DNA from: an uncultured Mycoplasmatota bacterium
GTDB lineage: Bacteria; Bacillota_I; Bacilli_A; RF39; UBA660
Length of the DNA stretch: 49,812 nucleotides
Reading direction: 5' to 3'
NCBI GenBank assembly: GCA_900544605.1
Contig: UQVP01000006.1
Span: forward strand, 1 to 49,812
Shown: piece by piece, positions 1 to 8,633 of the stretch
Layout: every line of letters starts with the position of its first letter
How positions within the stretch are numbered: the stretch's first letter is position 1
Made by a program: the position numbers and the translations under genes
The notes under the pieces: generated by a model
The model's input: only the letters and a program-made list of their open reading frames with translations
Told to the model about the DNA's origin: nothing
Databases searched by the model: none

Positions 1-851
1 AAGGTTTTACTTTAATAGAATTACTAGCGGTAATAGTAGTACTAGCAATCATTGCACTAATAGCTACACCAATAGTAATGAATACAATTAAAAATGCAAA
101 GAAAGGAGCAGCAGAAAGAACAGCAGATAACTACATCAAACAAGTAGAGACAGCAGTAGCAGAAGCTAAGTTAGAAAATAAGTCAGTACCAAATGGAACA
201 TATGATATAGATGGTAATGGAAATCTAACAGGTGCCGCACTACCAGATGGTAAATTAGAAATTGATATGAGTGGAAATAAACCAACATCAGGAAAAGTAA
301 CCATATCTAATGGAGGAGTATCATCTACAGATACAACGATGACAGTTGGAGATTATAATGTAAAATATAATCAAGAGAAGAGTAAGTACGAGGCGACGGA
401 AAAAGGAAGCACATCATCAACAGTGGTGTATAGATGGTCAGAAGATTTAATAAAAATAGGTGATACAATAGATCCAAGCGATACTACAAAATATACAAAA
501 GATCCAAGCACATTAGAAAAAAATCATTATTTAAAACATATATTAGATAAAGATAATAAAGTAATAGAATCATATGCATGTGCAATATTAAAAGGCAACG
601 AATATTGTTTAACTGATGATGAATATGGATGGTCAGAAAATGAAGCTAATTATAAAGGAAATATGTTAATTTTAAAAAAATTAAGAGATGCAAAAATTGA
701 AGGAGTAAGCTGTCAATTCACTGAGGACGAATCCGACTGCGGCGACGGCTCTGCAAGGTTAGTAGTTGATTCAGGTGGTGTTAGTGCGGGCGTCCCTAAT
801 GACCTCAGATGCGGCGTTGTTGTAAATGCTGGTTCGTGGTGCTGGTTATAA
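1..851 (+). CDS. Prepilin-like protein, 5' end outside window
   Basis: The frame is open from base 3 and reads GFTLIELLAVIVVLAIIALI, a class III prepilin N-terminus: peptidase site before Phe, Glu at position 5, then a hydrophobic helix. The start codon lies before the window. The first ~165 bases are about 90% identical to the gene at 8878, and the middle (SSTDTTMTV, NVKYNQEK) is shared too, so the two are recent paralogues. The C-terminus differs completely: from about base 720 to the stop the DNA becomes GC-rich and encodes a Gly/Ser/Val/Asp/Cys-rich tail (GDGSARLVVDSGG, LRCGVVVNAG). That resembles the variable end of a diversity-generating retroelement target, which is inference. Probably a surface filament subunit or pseudopilin; no prepilin peptidase or pilus ATPase is present in the window. 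Confidence 0.85.
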   Translation, partial: GFTLIELLAVIVVLAIIALIATPIVMNTIKNAKKGAAERTADNYIKQVETAVAEAKLENKSVPNGTYDIDGNGNLTGAALPDGKLEIDMSGNKPTSGKVTISNGGVSSTDTTMTVGDYNVKYNQEKSKYEATEKGSTSSTVVYRWSEDLIKIGDTIDPSDTTKYTKDPSTLEKNHYLKHILDKDNKVIESYACAILKGNEYCLTDDEYGWSENEANYKGNMLILKKLRDAKIEGVSCQFTEDESDCGDGSARLVVDSGGVSAGVPNDLRCGVVVNAGSWCWL

Positions 852-898
852 TAGTCTCGTGTTCTACATTTAAAACCATATGCTACAATAACTATATA

Positions 899-922
899 AG
901 ATAGAGAAAATCTATCTTTTTT
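899..922 (+). terminator. Intrinsic terminator after prepilin gene
   Basis: Stem AGATAGA/TCTATCT with a five-base loop, followed by a run of T. It separates the prepilin gene from lepA. Confidence 0.8.
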
Positions 923-924
923 AA

Positions 925-953
925 TTGATTATTTTATTTTAAATATGTATAAT
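925..953 (+). promoter_or_regulatory. lepA promoter
   Basis: TTGATT at 925-930 and TATAAT at 948-953 with a 17-base spacer. The -10 ends only 16 bases before the lepA ATG, so the 5' leader is roughly the length of the Shine-Dalgarno region. Confidence 0.7.
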
Positions 954-969
954 AATCATAGGTGAAATT

Positions 970-2772
970 ATGAAGCAGGAAAATATAAGAAATTTTTCCA
1001 TCATTGCTCATATCGATCATGGTAAGAGTACCTTAGCAGATCGTATTTTGGAACTTACTGGAGCAATAGATGAGAGAGAAAAACAGGATCAATTATTAGA
1101 TAACATGGAACTTGAAAGAGAACGTGGAATTACAATTAAATTAAATGCTGTAAGACTTAAATATCATTATAAGGATGAAGATTATATGTTAAACTTAATT
1201 GACACTCCTGGACATGTCGACTTTACATATGAAGTGTCACGTAGCTTAGCAGCATGTGAAGGAGCTATTCTTGTTGTTGATGCAGCACAAGGAATAGAAG
1301 CTCAGACTTTAGCAAATCTTTATCTAGCTTTGGATAATGATTTAACAATTATTCCTGTTATAAATAAAATAGATTTACCTAATGCTGATCCTGAAAAAGT
1401 AAAAAAAGAATTAATGGATACCTTAGGGTTTAATGAAGATGAAATAATTTTAACAAGTGCGAAAAATGGTATTGGTATTAAAGAATTAGTTGAAACAATT
1501 ATTGAAAAAGTACCTAGTCCTAAAGGTAATAAAAAAGATAAATTACAAGCTTTAATATTCGATAGTATATATGATCCTTACCGTGGTATTATTACTTTAT
1601 CTAGAGTAGTGGATGGTAGTGTTAAAGTTGGAGATAAAATAAAAATGATGGCAACTGGTGCCACCTATGATATTACAGAAATTTTAGTTCATAGTCCTAA
1701 AGAGGTTAAAGTCGATGAGTTATATGCTGGAGAAGTAGGGTGTATATGTGCTAGTATCAAAAGTATTAATGATGTAAAAGTCGGAGATACTATTACTAAT
1801 GCTTTAAATCCTGCAAGTAAACCTTTGCCAGGATATAAACCTATGAAACCAATGGTATTCTGTGGACTTTATCCAATTGAATCATCACGTTATCCAGAAC
1901 TTCGTGAAGCGTTAGAAAAATTAAAATTAAATGATGCGTCTTTAGAGTTTGAACCAGAAACATCAAAAGCTTTGGGTTTTGGATTTAGATGTGGTTTTTT
2001 AGGACTTCTACACATGGATATTATTGAGGAGAGAATTGAAAGAGAATTTAAAATAGATTTAATTGCAACATCTCCTTCTGTTGTTTACGAAGTAACTTTA
2101 ACTGATCATTCTACCGTAATGATTGATAGCCCAGTTAAAATGCCTGATAAGCAAAAAATATTAGATATTAAAGAACCATATATCAGAACTAACATCTTTG
2201 TGCCTAGTGAATATATAGGTCCAATAATGGAATTATGTCAAGATAAACGTGGTAATTATATTTCTATGGAATATTTAGACCCTACACGTGTTAATATTCA
2301 TTATGAAATTCCACTATCAGAAATAGTATACGATTTTTTTGATAAGTTAAAATCTACAACTAAAGGTTATGCATCTTTCGATTATGAATTAATTGGGTAT
2401 AAAAGTAGTAATTTAGTTAAAATGGATATTTTACTTAATGGTGAAGTTGTAGATGCTTTAAGTATAATTGTACATAAAGATTTTGCTTATAAACGTGGTA
2501 GAGGTGTTGTTGAACAGTTGCGTAAACTAATTCCACGCCAACAATTTGAAGTTCCAATTCAAGCTTGTCTTGGAAATAAAGCAATTGCTCGTGAGACTGT
2601 TAAAGCAGTACGTAAAGATGTTTTAGCAAAGTGTTATGGTGGAGATGTTTCTCGTAAAAGAAAACTACTTGAAAAACAAAAAGAAGGTAAGAAAAGAATG
2701 AAAATGGTAGGTAGTGTTGAGATACCTCAAGAAGCTTTCTTAGCTGTTTTAAGTATGGAGGATGAAAAATGA
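970..2772 (+). CDS. lepA: Elongation factor 4 (LepA), ribosome-bound GTPase
   Basis: Translational GTPase of 600 residues, the usual LepA length. The G1 loop is AHIDHGKST near residue 12, followed by RERGIT (G2), DTPGH (G3) and NKIDLP (G4). The C-terminal end has the LepA-specific region (GGDVSRKRKLLEKQKEGKKRM). EF4 acts on stalled or post-translocational ribosomes in the cytosol and assists initiation and assembly. An AGGTGAA Shine-Dalgarno lies six bases before ATG 970. The last codons overlap the ATG of the next gene by four bases (ATGA), so the two are translationally coupled. Identification is secure. Confidence 0.98.
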   Translation: MKQENIRNFSIIAHIDHGKSTLADRILELTGAIDEREKQDQLLDNMELERERGITIKLNAVRLKYHYKDEDYMLNLIDTPGHVDFTYEVSRSLAACEGAILVVDAAQGIEAQTLANLYLALDNDLTIIPVINKIDLPNADPEKVKKELMDTLGFNEDEIILTSAKNGIGIKELVETIIEKVPSPKGNKKDKLQALIFDSIYDPYRGIITLSRVVDGSVKVGDKIKMMATGATYDITEILVHSPKEVKVDELYAGEVGCICASIKSINDVKVGDTITNALNPASKPLPGYKPMKPMVFCGLYPIESSRYPELREALEKLKLNDASLEFEPETSKALGFGFRCGFLGLLHMDIIEERIEREFKIDLIATSPSVVYEVTLTDHSTVMIDSPVKMPDKQKILDIKEPYIRTNIFVPSEYIGPIMELCQDKRGNYISMEYLDPTRVNIHYEIPLSEIVYDFFDKLKSTTKGYASFDYELIGYKSSNLVKMDILLNGEVVDALSIIVHKDFAYKRGRGVVEQLRKLIPRQQFEVPIQACLGNKAIARETVKAVRKDVLAKCYGGDVSRKRKLLEKQKEGKKRMKMVGSVEIPQEAFLAVLSMEDEK

Positions 2773-3191
2773 CAATAGGAGAATTAACAAAAATTGCTAA
2801 TGAATATTTAGAAGAAACTATTTCTCTTGAAGCTTTAGCAACTCGCCATGGTATTTCCAAAACAACTTTAATTAGATATTTTAATGGTGAACAATTAATT
2901 ACTTTACCAACTAATTTACAAGAAAAAGTAGATATAAAAAAGAGAAAAAATTGGATAGAAGGAAAGTCTACTAGTGGTAATTTAGGGCATACAACATTAC
3001 CAAAAGAACAAATTCAAAAAATAGCTATGTTTTCTATTAAAAATAATTTATCTTTAAGGCAAATAGCTGATATAACTAAAACTAATTATTCTACATTATA
3101 TAATCTATTTACAATCGATAATCTTGGTATTGATTTGTATTTACAATTATTAACATTATATGGAGAAAATAAAAAAACAAAAAGAAAATAA
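2769..3191 (+). CDS. Small protein with two HTH motifs, coupled to lepA
   Basis: A 140-residue cytosolic protein with no membrane segment. Two stretches look like helix-turn-helix motifs: SLEALATRHGISKTTLIRYF at about residues 19-38 and SLRQIADITKTNYSTLYNLF at about 96-115. The first resembles SpoIIID/recombinase-type HTH. The tail is lysine-rich. Its ATG overlaps the lepA stop (ATGA), so it is co-translated with lepA. It is probably a DNA-binding protein; its targets are unknown and I do not recognise a named family. The stop lies inside the bidirectional terminator shared with the convergent Fic gene. Confidence 0.75.
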   Translation: MTIGELTKIANEYLEETISLEALATRHGISKTTLIRYFNGEQLITLPTNLQEKVDIKKRKNWIEGKSTSGNLGHTTLPKEQIQKIAMFSIKNNLSLRQIADITKTNYSTLYNLFTIDNLGIDLYLQLLTLYGENKKTKRK

Positions 3192-3222
3192 TCACTTTTG
3201 ATGACTATTTTCTTTTTGTTTT
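3174..3222. terminator. Bidirectional terminator between convergent genes
   Basis: A 17-base perfect inverted repeat (3174-3190 against 3206-3222), A-rich on one side and T-rich on the other, so it can terminate on both strands. The stop codons of the HTH gene and the Fic gene both lie inside it. Confidence 0.85.
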
Positions 3223-3815
3223 GGAACAATAGCTTTCATAAATTCAACTTCTAACATACTAGGATATATGTATCTTTCTACTGTTCCTATTAAAAGATTT
3301 TTACTATCCATTTTTGTATAATCAATATCTAGTGGACCACAAGGAAGACTTTTACTTTTTTCTAAAACAAATTCTCTTATAAATATTCTTATCGTTCTTC
3401 CATTTCCTTCTCTAAAAGGATGAACCATAATTAAATCATGATAGAATGGAGCAATATAAAAAGCTAATTCTGAAATTGAGGAAATATTTTTGATTTTATT
3501 TAAATCACTAAGAATTTCATCTAAAGATTTTATGATATTTTTAGGATCGCAGAAACTTGTTCTATCTTTTCCTAAAGTACATAATCTTATTTCTCCAGCA
3601 AATGGATATATTTTGCCAAAAACAAATTTGTGGATTTTTTTCAAATCTTCAATATCAAAATTTTTACATATTGGTTTTAAATATAAAGCTGCAATTGTTG
3701 TTCTAGTAATGTCTTTTTCTATTTCTTTTAATTTATCACTATCAGTAATATTTAAATTATTCTTTAAAACATTCGTTCCTTCAATTAAATAATCATCCCA
3801 ATGATCTTTTTCCAT
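3192..3815 (-). CDS. Fic-domain protein (putative AMP-transferase)
   Basis: Contains the Fic core motif HPFREGNGRT (HxFxxGNGR), the catalytic loop that transfers AMP or another nucleotide moiety to a hydroxyl on a target protein. The upstream GEIR in FAGEIR is the usual partner segment before the active site. At about 207 residues from MEKDHWDDYL it is a stand-alone Fic of normal length. The frame is open to 3875, but ATG 3815 has the Shine-Dalgarno (AAGGATGG) and starts at the conserved N-terminus (YLIEGTNVLKN). It overlaps a 53-residue ORF upstream by 22 bases. I do not see a clear S/TxxxE(G/N) inhibitory helix in either protein. The target is unknown. Confidence 0.9.
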   Translation of the reverse strand: MEKDHWDDYLIEGTNVLKNNLNITDSDKLKEIEKDITRTTIAALYLKPICKNFDIEDLKKIHKFVFGKIYPFAGEIRLCTLGKDRTSFCDPKNIIKSLDEILSDLNKIKNISSISELAFYIAPFYHDLIMVHPFREGNGRTIRIFIREFVLEKSKSLPCGPLDIDYTKMDSKNLLIGTVERYIYPSMLEVEFMKAIVPKQKENSHQK

Positions 3816-3954
3816 TATAACCATCCTTAACTTTAGTCTTTTTTTTACCACTATTTTTTGTTTTAATGTCAACACTTACTTCTTCAAAGCTAATATTCGC
3901 ATCTGCTTGCCTAAGTGCTTCCTTAAGTTCTTTAAGCCTCTCTATCTTATCCAT
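3793..3954 (-). CDS. Small basic ORF upstream of fic, possible partner
   Basis: A 53-residue ORF starting MDKIERLKELKEALRQADAN. It has a predicted N-terminal amphipathic helix and a lysine-rich middle (KKKTKVK). A Shine-Dalgarno-like AAGGATG lies about eight bases before its ATG. It overlaps the fic start by 22 bases in another frame, the arrangement of an antitoxin-toxin pair. It lacks a recognisable Fic inhibitory motif, so the antitoxin role is a guess from position. It may simply be a short leader protein. Confidence 0.5.
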   Translation of the reverse strand: MDKIERLKELKEALRQADANISFEEVSVDIKTKNSGKKKTKVKDGYNGKRSLG

Positions 3955-4009
3955 ACATAACACATCCTTACTTTATTTTATCATATTTTTCTAATATGTA
4001 CTATTATAT

Positions 4010-4038
4010 TTGCTTAAGAATAATCATTTTGCTATAAT
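4010..4038 (+). promoter_or_regulatory. hemW promoter
   Basis: TTGCTT at 4010-4015 and TATAAT at 4033-4038, spacer 17, with an extended -10 (TGCTATAAT). The TTG that could serve as a longer hemW start is this -35 element, which argues for the downstream ATG. Confidence 0.65.
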
Positions 4039-4060
4039 GGTTATAGAAAAGAGAATGCCT

Positions 4061-5173
4061 ATGAAGTCGTGTTATATCCATATTCCATTTTGTAAAACAA
4101 TTTGTTCCTATTGTGATTTTTGTAAATTTTATTATAATAAAAAATGGATTTTAAAATATTTAGAACAGTTGCAAAAAGAAATAGATCTAAATTATAAAGG
4201 TGAAAAATTAAGTACGATATATATAGGTGGAGGAACACCAACATCACTTGATTATAATGAATTAAAATATTTATTAGATATAATAAAAAAATTAAAATTA
4301 AGTAATAATTATGAATATACGATTGAAGCTAATGTCGAAACTTTAGATTTAGATAAGATAAAATTATTGAAAGAATATGGTATAAATAGAGTAAGTATTG
4401 GTGTTGAGAGTATTGTAGAAAAAAATATTAAGTTTCTAGAACGTCATCACACTAAAGAAGATATTGTTAAGGTTATTGATTTATTAAAACAAGAAGGTAT
4501 TAATAATATTAATATTGATTTAATTTATGCTTTACCAAAACAACGTATGGATGATTTAAAAATAGACTTAGACTTCTTTTTAAGTTTAGATATTCCACAT
4601 ATCTCAACTTATTCACTTATGATAGAGCCTCACACCAAATTATATATAAATAGTGTTAAGAATATTGACGAGACATTAGATTTAGAGATGTATAATTATA
4701 TTTGTAAGATATTAAAAGATAATGGATATAATCATTATGAAATAAGTAATTTTTCTAGAGATAATTTTGAATCAAAACATAATTTAACTTATTGGAATAA
4801 TGAAGAGTATTATGGCTTTGGTGTAGGTGCGAGTGGATATGTAAATGATATTCGTTATGATAATACACGAAGTATTAACAAATATTTAGATTGTAATTAT
4901 CGTTTTGGTGAGGAAAAAATAGATTTTAATACGAAAGTTGAAAATGAATTTATTTTAGGCTTCAGAAAATTTAAAGGAATTAATAAAAAAGAATTTTATG
5001 ATAAATATCAAATAGATATTGATAGTTTAGATATAATAAAAAAATTAAAAGAAGAAAAGAAAGTGTTTGAAGATGAAGATAATATATTTATAAATCCAAA
5101 GTATATTTATACATCTAATCAAATATTAATAGAGTTTTTAGGAGGAAATTATGAACAAAGAAGAAATATTTAA
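4061..5173 (+). CDS. hemW: HemW-like radical SAM haem chaperone
   Basis: A radical SAM protein starting MKSCYIHIPFCKTICSYCDFCKF, with the CxxxCxxC cluster motif (CKTICSYC) at about residues 11-18 and the GGGTPT glycine motif near 50. At 370 residues it fits HemW rather than true coproporphyrinogen oxidase HemN. It is expected to bind a 4Fe-4S cluster, SAM and haem, and to deliver haem. HemW proteins are often annotated as oxygen-independent coproporphyrinogen oxidase. ATG 4061 is preferred because it matches the family start; ATG 4055 is also possible. The 3' end overlaps the next gene by 23 bases. Confidence 0.9.
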   Translation: MKSCYIHIPFCKTICSYCDFCKFYYNKKWILKYLEQLQKEIDLNYKGEKLSTIYIGGGTPTSLDYNELKYLLDIIKKLKLSNNYEYTIEANVETLDLDKIKLLKEYGINRVSIGVESIVEKNIKFLERHHTKEDIVKVIDLLKQEGINNINIDLIYALPKQRMDDLKIDLDFFLSLDIPHISTYSLMIEPHTKLYINSVKNIDETLDLEMYNYICKILKDNGYNHYEISNFSRDNFESKHNLTYWNNEEYYGFGVGASGYVNDIRYDNTRSINKYLDCNYRFGEEKIDFNTKVENEFILGFRKFKGINKKEFYDKYQIDIDSLDIIKKLKEEKKVFEDEDNIFINPKYIYTSNQILIEFLGGNYEQRRNI

Positions 5174-5729
5174 AGTAGAAATAGATTATGTATTTAATAC
5201 AAAGTTAAAAGAAAATTTGAAGACGCTAGTGAATTTATTACCAGATTATTTTTTTGAAATACCAGCATCATCTACAGGAAAATATCATCCATCTTTTGCT
5301 TTGGGAGAAGGTGGTCTTGTAAGACACACTAAAGCTGCTGTAAGAATTGGTTACGAGCTTTTAAATGATAATTGTATTGGTAATGTTTTTAATGATAATG
5401 AAAAAGATTTAATTATTATGGCACTTCTTATGCATGATGGTTGTAAATCAGGTCTTACTCATGGACAATATACAGTAGTAAATCATCCTCTTATTGTTTC
5501 GAAGTTAATTCAAGATAATAAAGATAAATTAACACTAACTGATGATGAATTAAATTTGTTGTGTTCGATGATAGAAACTCATATGGGAGAATTTAATAAA
5601 GATTTTAAAGGTAATGTCGTTTTACCTTTACCACATAATAAATATCAAAAATTTGTTCATATGTGTGATTATTTAGCTAGTAAAAAATTTCTTGATATTA
5701 AATTTGAAAATAATAATATAGTGGGGTAA
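5151..5729 (+). CDS. HD-domain phosphohydrolase
   Basis: A 192-residue HD-superfamily protein. The metal ligands are visible as H in LVRHTKA (about residue 60), the HD pair in LLMHDGCKSG (about 98), H in VNHPLIV (about 115) and H in IETHMGEF (about 143). Members hydrolyse phosphoester or phosphoanhydride bonds of nucleotides; this substrate is unknown. A strong GGAGG precedes ATG 5151, inside the end of hemW, so it is translated from the hemW message. It may be a nucleotide-sanitising enzyme, given the thyX-tmk neighbours, but that is inference from context. Confidence 0.8.
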   Translation: MNKEEIFKVEIDYVFNTKLKENLKTLVNLLPDYFFEIPASSTGKYHPSFALGEGGLVRHTKAAVRIGYELLNDNCIGNVFNDNEKDLIIMALLMHDGCKSGLTHGQYTVVNHPLIVSKLIQDNKDKLTLTDDELNLLCSMIETHMGEFNKDFKGNVVLPLPHNKYQKFVHMCDYLASKKFLDIKFENNNIVG

Positions 5730-5734
5730 TTATT

Positions 5735-6067
5735 ATGGCAGAATTTGATTATAATTCTTTTTCTCAAAGTTTAGATGAATATAAAAAGTTTGTTAATAAT
5801 AAACATTGGGCTGATTTAACAGAAAGTGAAACTTTTTATGTTGAAGATAAAGAAAAATTAAAAAATCGCCGAAGATATATTAGAGAATATATCATGCCAC
5901 TATTATTTTCCATGAAAAATAGTAGTAATTTTAAATTTTCTCATTCAGATAGTGCTTTAACTTGTCGTAACATGCGTGATGATATTCATGCTTATTATAA
6001 AAAATTAAATTATAATGAACAAGATTTATTTCGAATTAATAGTGAAAGAAAAATAAATAGATATTGA
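5735..6067 (+). CDS. Uncharacterised 110-residue protein
   Basis: A small, charged, probably helical protein (MAEFDYNSFSQSLDEYKKF) with no signal peptide or membrane segment. It follows the HD gene after five bases and its stop overlaps the thyX -35 hexamer. I recognise no family. The spacing makes it the last gene of the hemW-HD transcript. Confidence 0.6.
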   Translation: MAEFDYNSFSQSLDEYKKFVNNKHWADLTESETFYVEDKEKLKNRRRYIREYIMPLLFSMKNSSNFKFSHSDSALTCRNMRDDIHAYYKKLNYNEQDLFRINSERKINRY

Positions 6068-6092
6068 CACGAACAAATGTTTTTGATAGAAT
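6064..6092 (+). promoter_or_regulatory. thyX promoter with LexA-like box
   Basis: TTGACA at 6064-6069 and TAGAAT at 6087-6092, spacer 17. The spacer contains CGAACAAATGTTTT (6070-6083), which differs from the Bacillus LexA consensus CGAACRNRYGTTYC only at the last base. A repressor there would block RNA polymerase directly. The alternative TTG start of thyX at 6064 is this -35 and is rejected. Confidence 0.6.
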
Positions 6093-6111
6093 TATGTTGG
6101 AGGTAAGATAT

Positions 6112-6891
6112 ATGGAAAATGTACATGCAAAAGTTAGCTTATTAGGATATACTAAAACTATCAATGGTGGTGGTCCAGAAGAAGTTGTTGCCGCTGCTGG
6201 AAAGCTTTGTTATTCTAAAGTTGGAGCTAAAGAAATATTAGAAAAAATGACTGAAGAAGATATTGAAAAATTTTTAAACACTTTAAGTAATTTAGGACAT
6301 TATAGTCCATTTGAACATGCTAATTTTACTTTTGTTATAGAAGGTATTAGTCGGGCTTGTTCTCATCAAATAGTAAGACATAGAATTGCTAGTTATTCAC
6401 AACAAAGTCAAAGATATGTTGATCTTAAAGATACTATTAAGGTGATAGTACCTCCGGAAATAGAACAAGATGAGGAAATAAAACAAAAATATATAGATTC
6501 AATTATGAATGATTATGATGCTTATGTGGATATAACCGCATCCTTATCACATAAATACATAAACGAAGGTATGAATGAAAGAGCAGCTACTAAAAAAGCT
6601 TTAGAGGATGCTAGATTTGCTTTACCTAATGCTTGTGAAACTAAGTTGGTAATGACAATGAATGCTAGAAGCTTAATTAATTTTTTTGAAAAAAGATGCT
6701 GTAATAGAGCTCAATGGGAAATTAAAGAAGTGGCAGATCAAATGCTAGATTTGGTTTTGAAAGTTGCTCCGCACTTATTTGCGAAAGCAGGAGCTAAATG
6801 TGCTTTTGGTACTTGTCCTGAAGGAAAAATGAGTTGTGGAAAAAAACAAGAACCTAGAGAGTTACAAAAGGTGAAAAAATATGAGAGGTAA
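6112..6891 (+). CDS. thyX: FAD-dependent thymidylate synthase ThyX
   Basis: Carries the ThyX signature RHRxxSxxxxS as RHRIASYSQQSQRY, which binds FAD and dUMP. The protein is 259 residues from MENVHAKVSL. ThyX makes dTMP from dUMP using methylene-THF, with NAD(P)H reducing FAD, and regenerates THF directly. GGAGG lies eight bases before ATG 6112. The last 11 bases overlap tmk, so dTMP synthesis and its phosphorylation to dTDP are coupled. The promoter contains a LexA-like box, suggesting induction on DNA damage. Confidence 0.96.
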   Translation: MENVHAKVSLLGYTKTINGGGPEEVVAAAGKLCYSKVGAKEILEKMTEEDIEKFLNTLSNLGHYSPFEHANFTFVIEGISRACSHQIVRHRIASYSQQSQRYVDLKDTIKVIVPPEIEQDEEIKQKYIDSIMNDYDAYVDITASLSHKYINEGMNERAATKKALEDARFALPNACETKLVMTMNARSLINFFEKRCCNRAQWEIKEVADQMLDLVLKVAPHLFAKAGAKCAFGTCPEGKMSCGKKQEPRELQKVKKYER

Positions 6892-7570
6892 ATTAATTGT
6901 AGTAGAAGGGACTGATTGTTCTGGAAAAGAAACGCAAACAAATCTTTTATTAACCAATTTACATACAGATAATATAAAGGTTGAAAAATTTAGTTTTCCT
7001 AACTATCAATCTCCAACCGGAAAAATAATAGGAGGTCCTTATTTAGGAAAAAGTTATATTTGTGAAGGTTGGTTCCCTGAAGGAGCACCACAAGTAGATC
7101 CTAAAGTAGCAGCTTTATATTACGCCGCTGATAGAAAATATAATATTTATAAAATAAATTTCTTGCTTGAAAATGGTGTAAATGTTATTTTAGATAGATA
7201 TGTATATTCTAATATGGCTCATCAAGGTGGAAAAATAAAAGATAGTAATGAAAGATTTGCTATGTATGATTGGTTAGATAAACTAGAATTTGATTTGTTA
7301 GAACTTCCAGAAGCTAATATTAAAGTTTTTTTACACCTTCCTGTTGAGCAAGCAACAAAACTTCGTATGGGAAGAGAAGAAGCTTTAGATGAAAATGAGA
7401 AAGATATTAATCATTTAAAAGATGCTGAAAGAGCTTATATAGAAATTGCAAATAGATATGGCTTTAAAACTATAGAATGTAATATAGAAAATGATATAAG
7501 AACTATAGAAGATATTCAAAATGAACTTTATAATTTTATAAAAGAAGAGATTAATATTAAAGATATGTAG
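6881..7570 (+). CDS. tmk: Thymidylate kinase (dTMP kinase)
   Basis: P-loop kinase of 229 residues. The Walker A is EGTDCSGKETQ at about residues 9-19 and the DR(Y) motif is LDRYVYSNMAHQ at about 105, which holds the base and phosphates of dTMP. The lid region is rich in E/D/R (RMGREEALDENEKD). It phosphorylates dTMP to dTDP. It overlaps thyX by 11 bases and starts after AAGGTG. The usual P-loop Ser/Lys/Thr residues are intact. The enzyme belongs to the group whose TMP-binding loop is extended (YICEGWFPEGAPQVDP). Confidence 0.93.
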   Translation: MRGKLIVVEGTDCSGKETQTNLLLTNLHTDNIKVEKFSFPNYQSPTGKIIGGPYLGKSYICEGWFPEGAPQVDPKVAALYYAADRKYNIYKINFLLENGVNVILDRYVYSNMAHQGGKIKDSNERFAMYDWLDKLEFDLLELPEANIKVFLHLPVEQATKLRMGREEALDENEKDINHLKDAERAYIEIANRYGFKTIECNIENDIRTIEDIQNELYNFIKEEINIKDM

Positions 7571-7607
7571 AAGTTTTATCATATAAAATCATTCAGGAGG
7601 TGGACTG

Positions 7608-8624
7608 GTGCAAACACTGCAAATAAGAAATTCAACAGCAGAATTTTTAATTTTTACGAAGCAAAACAAAGAGAAAACAATTGAGGTAATAGTAGATGAT
7701 GAATCAGTATGGCTTAGTCAGAAATTGATTGCTGAACTTTTTGGAACAACTAGGAACAATATTACAATGCACTTAAATAATATTTTAGAGCATGAATTAG
7801 ATAGAAATTCAGTGTGTAAGGATTTCTTACATACTGCTGAAGATGGAAAAAATTATAAGACCAAATATTATAATTTAGATGCTATTATTTCTGTTGGTTT
7901 TAAAATTAATAGCAAAAGAGCTATTGAATTTAGATTGTGGGCTATTAATATATTAAAACAATATTCTGTTAAAGGATTTGTTTTAGATAAGGAAAGACTC
8001 AAAAATGGGACATTCTTGAATGAAAATTATTTTGATGAATTGTTACAAGAAATAAGAGAAATTAGAATAAGCGAAAGAAATTTTTATCAAAAAATAACAG
8101 ACATATATGCCACTAGTTTAGATTATAATAAAGATTCTTCAATTACTAAAGAATTTTTTAAAACTGTGCAGAACAAAATGCACTACGCTGTTCATGGTAA
8201 TACTGCTGCGGAAGTTATAGTAAAAAGGGCAAATTATGAAAAAGAGCATATGGGTCTTACTAATTGGAAAAATTCTCCAAATGGTAAAATAATGGCAACT
8301 GATGTTATAACTGCTAAAAACTATTTAACAAAAGAAGAACTAAAATCGTTAGAAAGAATAGTTACAATGTATTTAGATTATGCAGAAGACCAAGCCGAAA
8401 GACATATCCCAATGACTATGGAAGATTGGAAAAAAAGATTAGATATCTTTTTACAATTTAATGAAAGGGCAGTTTTAAATAATCCTGGTAAAGTAATGCA
8501 TAAAGTTGCAGAAAGCTTTGCTTTATCAGAATTTGAAAAATACAGAATTGTACAAGATAAATTATTTGAATCCGATTTTGATAAGTTTTTGATAGAAATA
8601 GAAAATGAAGGTATAAATAATTAG
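7608..8624 (+). CDS. RhuM-family protein
   Basis: A 338-residue protein with the RhuM/virulence-associated arrangement: an N-terminal winged-HTH-like part (VWLSQKLIAELFGTTRNNITMH), a middle with NLDAIISVGFKINSKRAIEFRLWA, and a Fic-like-partner C-terminus (ITMEDWKKRLDIFLQF region). Homologues occur in pathogenicity islands, prophages and many gut genomes; the molecular role is unclear, though DNA binding is likely. The start is GTG 7608 with AGGAGG seven bases before it. It stands alone between tmk and the G9 leader element. No LexA-like box was seen here, unlike the KilA-N and DinD-like genes. Confidence 0.85.
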   Translation: MQTLQIRNSTAEFLIFTKQNKEKTIEVIVDDESVWLSQKLIAELFGTTRNNITMHLNNILEHELDRNSVCKDFLHTAEDGKNYKTKYYNLDAIISVGFKINSKRAIEFRLWAINILKQYSVKGFVLDKERLKNGTFLNENYFDELLQEIREIRISERNFYQKITDIYATSLDYNKDSSITKEFFKTVQNKMHYAVHGNTAAEVIVKRANYEKEHMGLTNWKNSPNGKIMATDVITAKNYLTKEELKSLERIVTMYLDYAEDQAERHIPMTMEDWKKRLDIFLQFNERAVLNNPGKVMHKVAESFALSEFEKYRIVQDKLFESDFDKFLIEIENEGINN

Positions 8625-8633
8625 ATTGAAGTC

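Noticed and set aside
4010..4060. TTG start giving a longer HemW
   Set aside because: The TTG is the -35 hexamer and the extra residues are not part of the family; ATG 4061 fits.
6064..6111. TTG start giving a longer ThyX
   Set aside because: It lies in the TTGACA -35 and the LexA-like box; GGAGG and ATG 6112 are better.
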